Shown: one piece after another, positions 60,769 to 64,000 of the stretch
Layout: every line of letters begins with the position of its first letter
Numbering within the stretch: position 1 is the stretch's first letter
Source of the DNA: Tagaea sp965279565
GTDB lineage: Bacteria > Pseudomonadota > Alphaproteobacteria > CACIAM-22H2
Assembly: GCA_965279565.1 (NCBI GenBank)
Contig: OZ257249.1
Location: 558,001-622,000 of the forward strand
Direction of reading: 5' to 3'
Length of the DNA stretch: 64,000 nucleotides
Notes under the pieces: generated by a model
Seen by the model: only the letters and a program-made list of their open reading frames with translations
What the model was told of the DNA's origin: nothing
Databases searched by the model: none
Made by a program: the position numbers and the translations under genes

Positions 60769-61818
60769 ATGAACCGTCGCAACTTCCTTCAGGCAACCGT
60801 CGCTTCGGGCGCGCTGATCGCCGCCCCGGCAATCGTGCGCCCGGCGAGCGCCCAGACCGTCACGCTGCGCCTGCACCACTTCCTCGGGCCGCAGTCCAAC
60901 GGCCACGCCAAGATGCTCGCCCCGTGGGCCGAGAAGATCGCGGCCGACAGCCGCAACGCGATCAAGATCGAGATCTTCACCGGCATGCAGCTCGGCGGCA
61001 CGCCCCCGCAGCTCTACAACCAGGCGCGCGACGGCGTGGTCGACATCGTCTGGACGCTGCCCGGCTACACGCCCGGCCGCTTCCCGATCACCGAGACGAT
61101 GGAACTGCCCTTCATCGCGTCGGACCGCGGCCTCGTCAACGCGCTGGCCGCCCAGGAATTCGCCGACGCGAACCTCGCCGAGGAAACGAAGGAAGTGAAG
61201 CTCCTGTCGTTCTGGGCGCACGACGCGGGCCTGATCCACGCGACCAAGCAGGTCAACACGATGGACGACCTGCGCGGCCTCAAGCTGCGCAGCCCCGCCC
61301 GCCTGACGGGCGAAGCGTTGCGCGCACTGGGTGCCACGCCGGTCAACATGCCGGTCCCGCAGGTTTCCGAAAGCCTCGCGCAGAAGGTCATCGACGGCGC
61401 GGTCATCCCGTGGGAAGTCGTCCCCGCCGTGCGCGTGCACGAGCTGGTCAAGTTCCACACCGCGATCCCGGGCACGCCGACGCTCTACACCGCGTCGTTC
61501 TTCCTGGCGATGAACAAGGCCAAGTTCGACGGCCTGCCGGCCGAACTGCGCCGGGTCATCGACGCCAACTCGGGTGCCGCGTTCGCGCGCCGGGCCGGCA
61601 CCATGTGGGACGCCGAAGCCAAGACCGTCTCCGAGATGGTCAAGGCGCGCGGCAACACGATCTCGACGATCACCGCGGCCGAGAAGGCGCGCTGGGTCCG
61701 CGCGACCGAGCCGGTATGGGCCGAGTGGGCGACCCAGATGAAGGGCCGCAACCAGGACGGCGCGAAGCTTGCAGAAGACTTCAAGAAGCTGCTCGCCAAG
61801 CACGCCAGCGCGGCCTGA
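60769..61818 (+). CDS. TRAP transporter periplasmic binding protein, DctP type (system 2)
   Basis: A 349-residue protein with a twin-arginine-like signal (MNRRNFLQATVASGALIAAPA, cleaved near ASAQ). The binding-protein fold is clear: LRLHHFLGPQSNGHAKML, VVDIVWTLPGYTPGRFP, DDLRGLKLRSPARLTGEALRALGATPVNMP with its conserved Arg, and AVIPWEVVPAVRVHEL. It is preceded by GGCGAGGAAA. First of dctP-Q-M; its ligand is probably an organic acid, unknown. Confidence 0.95.
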   Translation: MNRRNFLQATVASGALIAAPAIVRPASAQTVTLRLHHFLGPQSNGHAKMLAPWAEKIAADSRNAIKIEIFTGMQLGGTPPQLYNQARDGVVDIVWTLPGYTPGRFPITETMELPFIASDRGLVNALAAQEFADANLAEETKEVKLLSFWAHDAGLIHATKQVNTMDDLRGLKLRSPARLTGEALRALGATPVNMPVPQVSESLAQKVIDGAVIPWEVVPAVRVHELVKFHTAIPGTPTLYTASFFLAMNKAKFDGLPAELRRVIDANSGAAFARRAGTMWDAEAKTVSEMVKARGNTISTITAAEKARWVRATEPVWAEWATQMKGRNQDGAKLAEDFKKLLAKHASAA

Positions 61819-61868
61819 TCCACGTGCGTCGACGTCCTTCGAGCAGCGTCTAGGAAGCTACGGGCCCG

Positions 61869-62381
61869 ATGGACGTCGACGCGCCTTCTCCTGCCGGCGG
61901 TGCCGCACCGCACGGCCTGCTCGACCGGCTGATGGCGGTTTCCGCCTTCGCCGGCGGCGCGCTCGCTATCGCCCTCGCCACGCTTGTCGTCGTCAGCGTG
62001 CTGGGCCGCTGGCTTCTCTATCTTCCGGTCCGCGGCGACTTCGAGCTCGTGCGCATCGCCACGGCGGTGGCCGTGTTCGCCTACCTGCCCTATACGCAGG
62101 CGCGGCGCGCCAACATCATGGTCGATACCTTCACCCAGCGCCTGCCGCGCCGTGCCAACGACGCGATCGACGCGCTCTGGGACGTCGTCTACGCGGGCGC
62201 CATGGCGACGTGCGCCTACGGGCTCTATCTCGGCGCGTTCGACGCGCGCGAGAACTACGAGACGACGAGCGAGCTGCAGCTGCAGATGTGGCCCTTCATC
62301 CTGGTCTGCGCCGGCCTGTGCGGCCTGCTGGCCGTCACCGCCGCCGTCACCGCGATCCTGAAGGCAAGGGGCGCGAATTGA
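61869..62381 (+). CDS. TRAP transporter small permease, DctQ type (system 2)
   Basis: A 170-residue protein with four membrane helices and the DctQ pattern (VVSVLGRWLLYLPVRGDFELVRIATAVAVFAYLPYTQARRANIMVDTF). Starts 50 nt after the binding protein gene. Its TGA overlaps the TTG start of the large permease (TTGA). Confidence 0.92.
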   Translation: MDVDAPSPAGGAAPHGLLDRLMAVSAFAGGALAIALATLVVVSVLGRWLLYLPVRGDFELVRIATAVAVFAYLPYTQARRANIMVDTFTQRLPRRANDAIDALWDVVYAGAMATCAYGLYLGAFDARENYETTSELQLQMWPFILVCAGLCGLLAVTAAVTAILKARGAN

Positions 62382-63823
62382 GCGGCGCGCTCCTCGCAAC
62401 TGTCGGCTTCGCCGCGATGCTCGGCCTCATCGCGCTGCGCGCCCCCATCGGGCTCGCCATGCTCGTCGTCGGCTCGATCGGCTACTGCACGCTGTCGAGC
62501 TGGCATGCCTTCTTCGGCTACATGAAGACGAACACCTACCACCAGTTCGCCAACTACACGCTGTCGGTCATCCCGCTCTTCATCCTGATGGGGGCGCTGG
62601 CGGAACGCGCAGGCATCGCGCGCGCCCTTTTCCGCGCGTCCGAGCGCGCCTTCGGCAGCCTGCGCGGCGGGCTGGCGATGGCGGTGATCGGTGCCTGCAT
62701 GGCGTTCGGCGCCATCTGCGGCTCGTCGGTCGCCACGACAGCGACCTTCGGGCGCGCGGCGATGCCCGAGCTCGACCGCTACGGCTACGACCGCGGCTTC
62801 TCGTCGGCCACCATCGCGGTGGGCGGCACGCTGGGCATCCTGATCCCGCCGTCGGTCATCCTCGTCGTCTACGCGATCACGACCGAGCAGAACATCGCCA
62901 AGCTGTTCCAGGCCGCCCTCATCCCCGGCGTGCTCGCCGCGGTCTTCTACTGCATCACGATCGCGCTGATGGTGAAGCGCGAGCCGGGCCTGGCCCCGCT
63001 CGCCCCGCTCGACGAGACGGTCGGGACCGCCCGCCACCCGGCGTGGCAGCGGCTTGTTGCCGCCGGCATCGTGGCGCTTGCCGGCATCCTGTGGTTCCGC
63101 GGGACCATCGACGTCGACTTCGCGCTCGTCATCGTGGCGATCGCGTTCGTCGTGGCCATCGTCGACGTGTCGGTGCTGCCGGCGATCACGGTCGCGGTCG
63201 CGGTCGTGGGCGGCATCTATGGCGGCGTCTTCACGCCGACCGAGGGCGCTTCGGTGGGTGCCGTCGCGATGCTTGCGGTGGGGCTCGCACAGCGCTCGCT
63301 GGGCTGGCGCGAGATCCTCGATGCCGTGCGCCAGACGGCCGAGACGTCGGGCATGATCTTCATGATCCTGCTCGGGGCCGAAGTGTTCGGCGCGTTCCTC
63401 GCCCTGGCGCGCCTGCCGTCGGCCGTGGCGGAGTTTGTCGGCGGCATGGGCGTGTCGCCCTACATCATCCTCGTCACGATGCTCGCCATCTACATCCTGC
63501 TGGGTGCGGTGATGGACGAGCTCGCGATGATCCTGCTGACGCTGCCGGTGTTCTTCCCGATCGTGCAGGCGCTCGATTTCGGCATGACGCCGGACGACGT
63601 CGCGATCTGGTTCGGCATCCTCGTGCTGATCGTCGTCGGCATCGGGCTGACCGCACCGCCCATCGGCCTCAACGTGTTCGTCATCACCGCGATCACGCGC
63701 GACGTGCCGATCGAGCAGACCTACCGGCGCGTGCTGCCCTTCATCGGGGCCGACGTACTGCGCCTGGGGCTGGTCGTCGCGATCCCGGGGCTCGCCCTGT
63801 GGCTCGTCCGGTTCTTCGCCTGA
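62378..63823 (+). CDS. TRAP transporter large permease, DctM type (system 2)
   Basis: A 481-residue polytopic protein of the DctM family: VIPLFILMGALAERAGIARALF, FGAICGSSVATTATFGRAAMPEL, VGGTLGILIPPSVILVVYAI, GGVFTPTEGASVGAVAM and VVGIGLTAPPIGLNVFV. It is longer than system 1, with an extra hydrophobic stretch in the middle (about residues 215-270). Start is TTG 62378, overlapping the DctQ stop by four bases; there is no ATG nearby that keeps the first helix. Confidence 0.93.
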   Translation: MSGALLATVGFAAMLGLIALRAPIGLAMLVVGSIGYCTLSSWHAFFGYMKTNTYHQFANYTLSVIPLFILMGALAERAGIARALFRASERAFGSLRGGLAMAVIGACMAFGAICGSSVATTATFGRAAMPELDRYGYDRGFSSATIAVGGTLGILIPPSVILVVYAITTEQNIAKLFQAALIPGVLAAVFYCITIALMVKREPGLAPLAPLDETVGTARHPAWQRLVAAGIVALAGILWFRGTIDVDFALVIVAIAFVVAIVDVSVLPAITVAVAVVGGIYGGVFTPTEGASVGAVAMLAVGLAQRSLGWREILDAVRQTAETSGMIFMILLGAEVFGAFLALARLPSAVAEFVGGMGVSPYIILVTMLAIYILLGAVMDELAMILLTLPVFFPIVQALDFGMTPDDVAIWFGILVLIVVGIGLTAPPIGLNVFVITAITRDVPIEQTYRRVLPFIGADVLRLGLVVAIPGLALWLVRFFA

Positions 63824-63830
63824 ACCGGGC

Positions 63831-64000
63831 CTAGAAGGCGCGCGGCAGCAGCGCCTTTTCCATCCGCACGCGCAGCGCCATCGGCTGCACCGGCTTGATC
63901 AGGTAGCCCGAGACGCCAAGTTCCATCGCCCGGCGCACGATCGGCGCGTCGGAGTGCGCGGTCACCATCACGACGGGCACGTTCTGCGCGACGATCTTGG
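63831..64000 (-). CDS. Response regulator receiver domain, C-terminal end only
   Basis: The last 56 codons of a receiver domain, continuing past the right edge. The conserved Thr in VVMVTAHSD and the Lys in GYLIKPVQP are present, and the protein ends soon after (LRVRMEKALLPRAF), so the receiver is at the C-terminus or alone. Convergent with dctM (7-nt gap). Confidence 0.85.
   Translation of the reverse strand, partial: KIVAQNVPVVMVTAHSDAPIVRRAMELGVSGYLIKPVQPMALRVRMEKALLPRAF

Overview
The window is GC-rich, gene-dense DNA from an alphaproteobacterium, most like the Rhodospirillales-type lineages. Pointers to this are hemC, a hemD/mitofilin gene and hemY in a row, a type II lumazine synthase behind an FMN riboswitch, a DUF1127 protein, an FlhX-type FlhB paralogue, CtrA-like boxes at flagellar genes, two TRAP transporters, and abundant PAS histidine kinases and chemoreceptors. 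I see no insertion sequence, integrase or CRISPR array. Two patches (about 17.9-18.7 kb and 56.7-59.8 kb) are clearly less GC-rich than the rest and look acquired.

Layout. 0-7.3 kb: a 5'-truncated histidine kinase, a LigI-like amidohydrolase, then a tight PAS-kinase / response regulator / REC-GGDEF-EAL operon and a lone fliG. 7.3-13.9 kb: a DUF1127 protein, a Crp/Fnr regulator translationally coupled to a globin-coupled chemoreceptor, a PAS kinase, a lipoprotein and a flgE-like hook protein. 13.9-17.8 kb: four exported hydrolases in a row. 17.9-19.1 kb: an AT-richer membrane-protein ORF, tRNA-Thr(CGT) and a dyad-rich non-coding stretch. 19.1-23.5 kb: an SDR, a DUF423 protein, an NTF2-like protein and a two-gene operon of unknown function. 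23.5-27.1 kb: TRAP transporter 1 with a GntR regulator.

27.2-37.1 kb is housekeeping: hemY, a HemD-mitofilin fusion, hemC, tsaD, FMN riboswitch-ribH2, gpsA, an EVE protein, a Rieske protein and acs. 37-45 kb: a chemoreceptor, then two divergent flagellar operons (flhX-orf-fliO-fliP and flgB-flgC-fliE-fliQ-fliR-flhB). 44.9-46.3 kb: ribF and a MaoC hydratase. 46.5-51.7 kb: a Crp-type regulator facing an operon of a TPR/outer-membrane barrel protein, a FecR-domain protein and a CHASE2 adenylate cyclase. 51.8-56.7 kb: a TetR-MFP-RND efflux operon. 57.1-59.8 kb: a large helicase IV-like protein with a nuclease-like insertion. 59.9-64 kb: a class II aldolase divergent from TRAP transporter 2, then the end of a response regulator.

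How the genes may work together. Motility and its control dominate: export-apparatus and rod genes, a rotor protein, a hook protein, two chemoreceptors, c-di-GMP turnover and phosphorelay proteins. The most system-like unit is barrel-FecR-CHASE2 cyclase with a cAMP-receptor-like regulator next door, which could carry an envelope signal into cAMP-dependent transcription. The 20963-23499 gene pair is the clearest fully uncharacterised operon.
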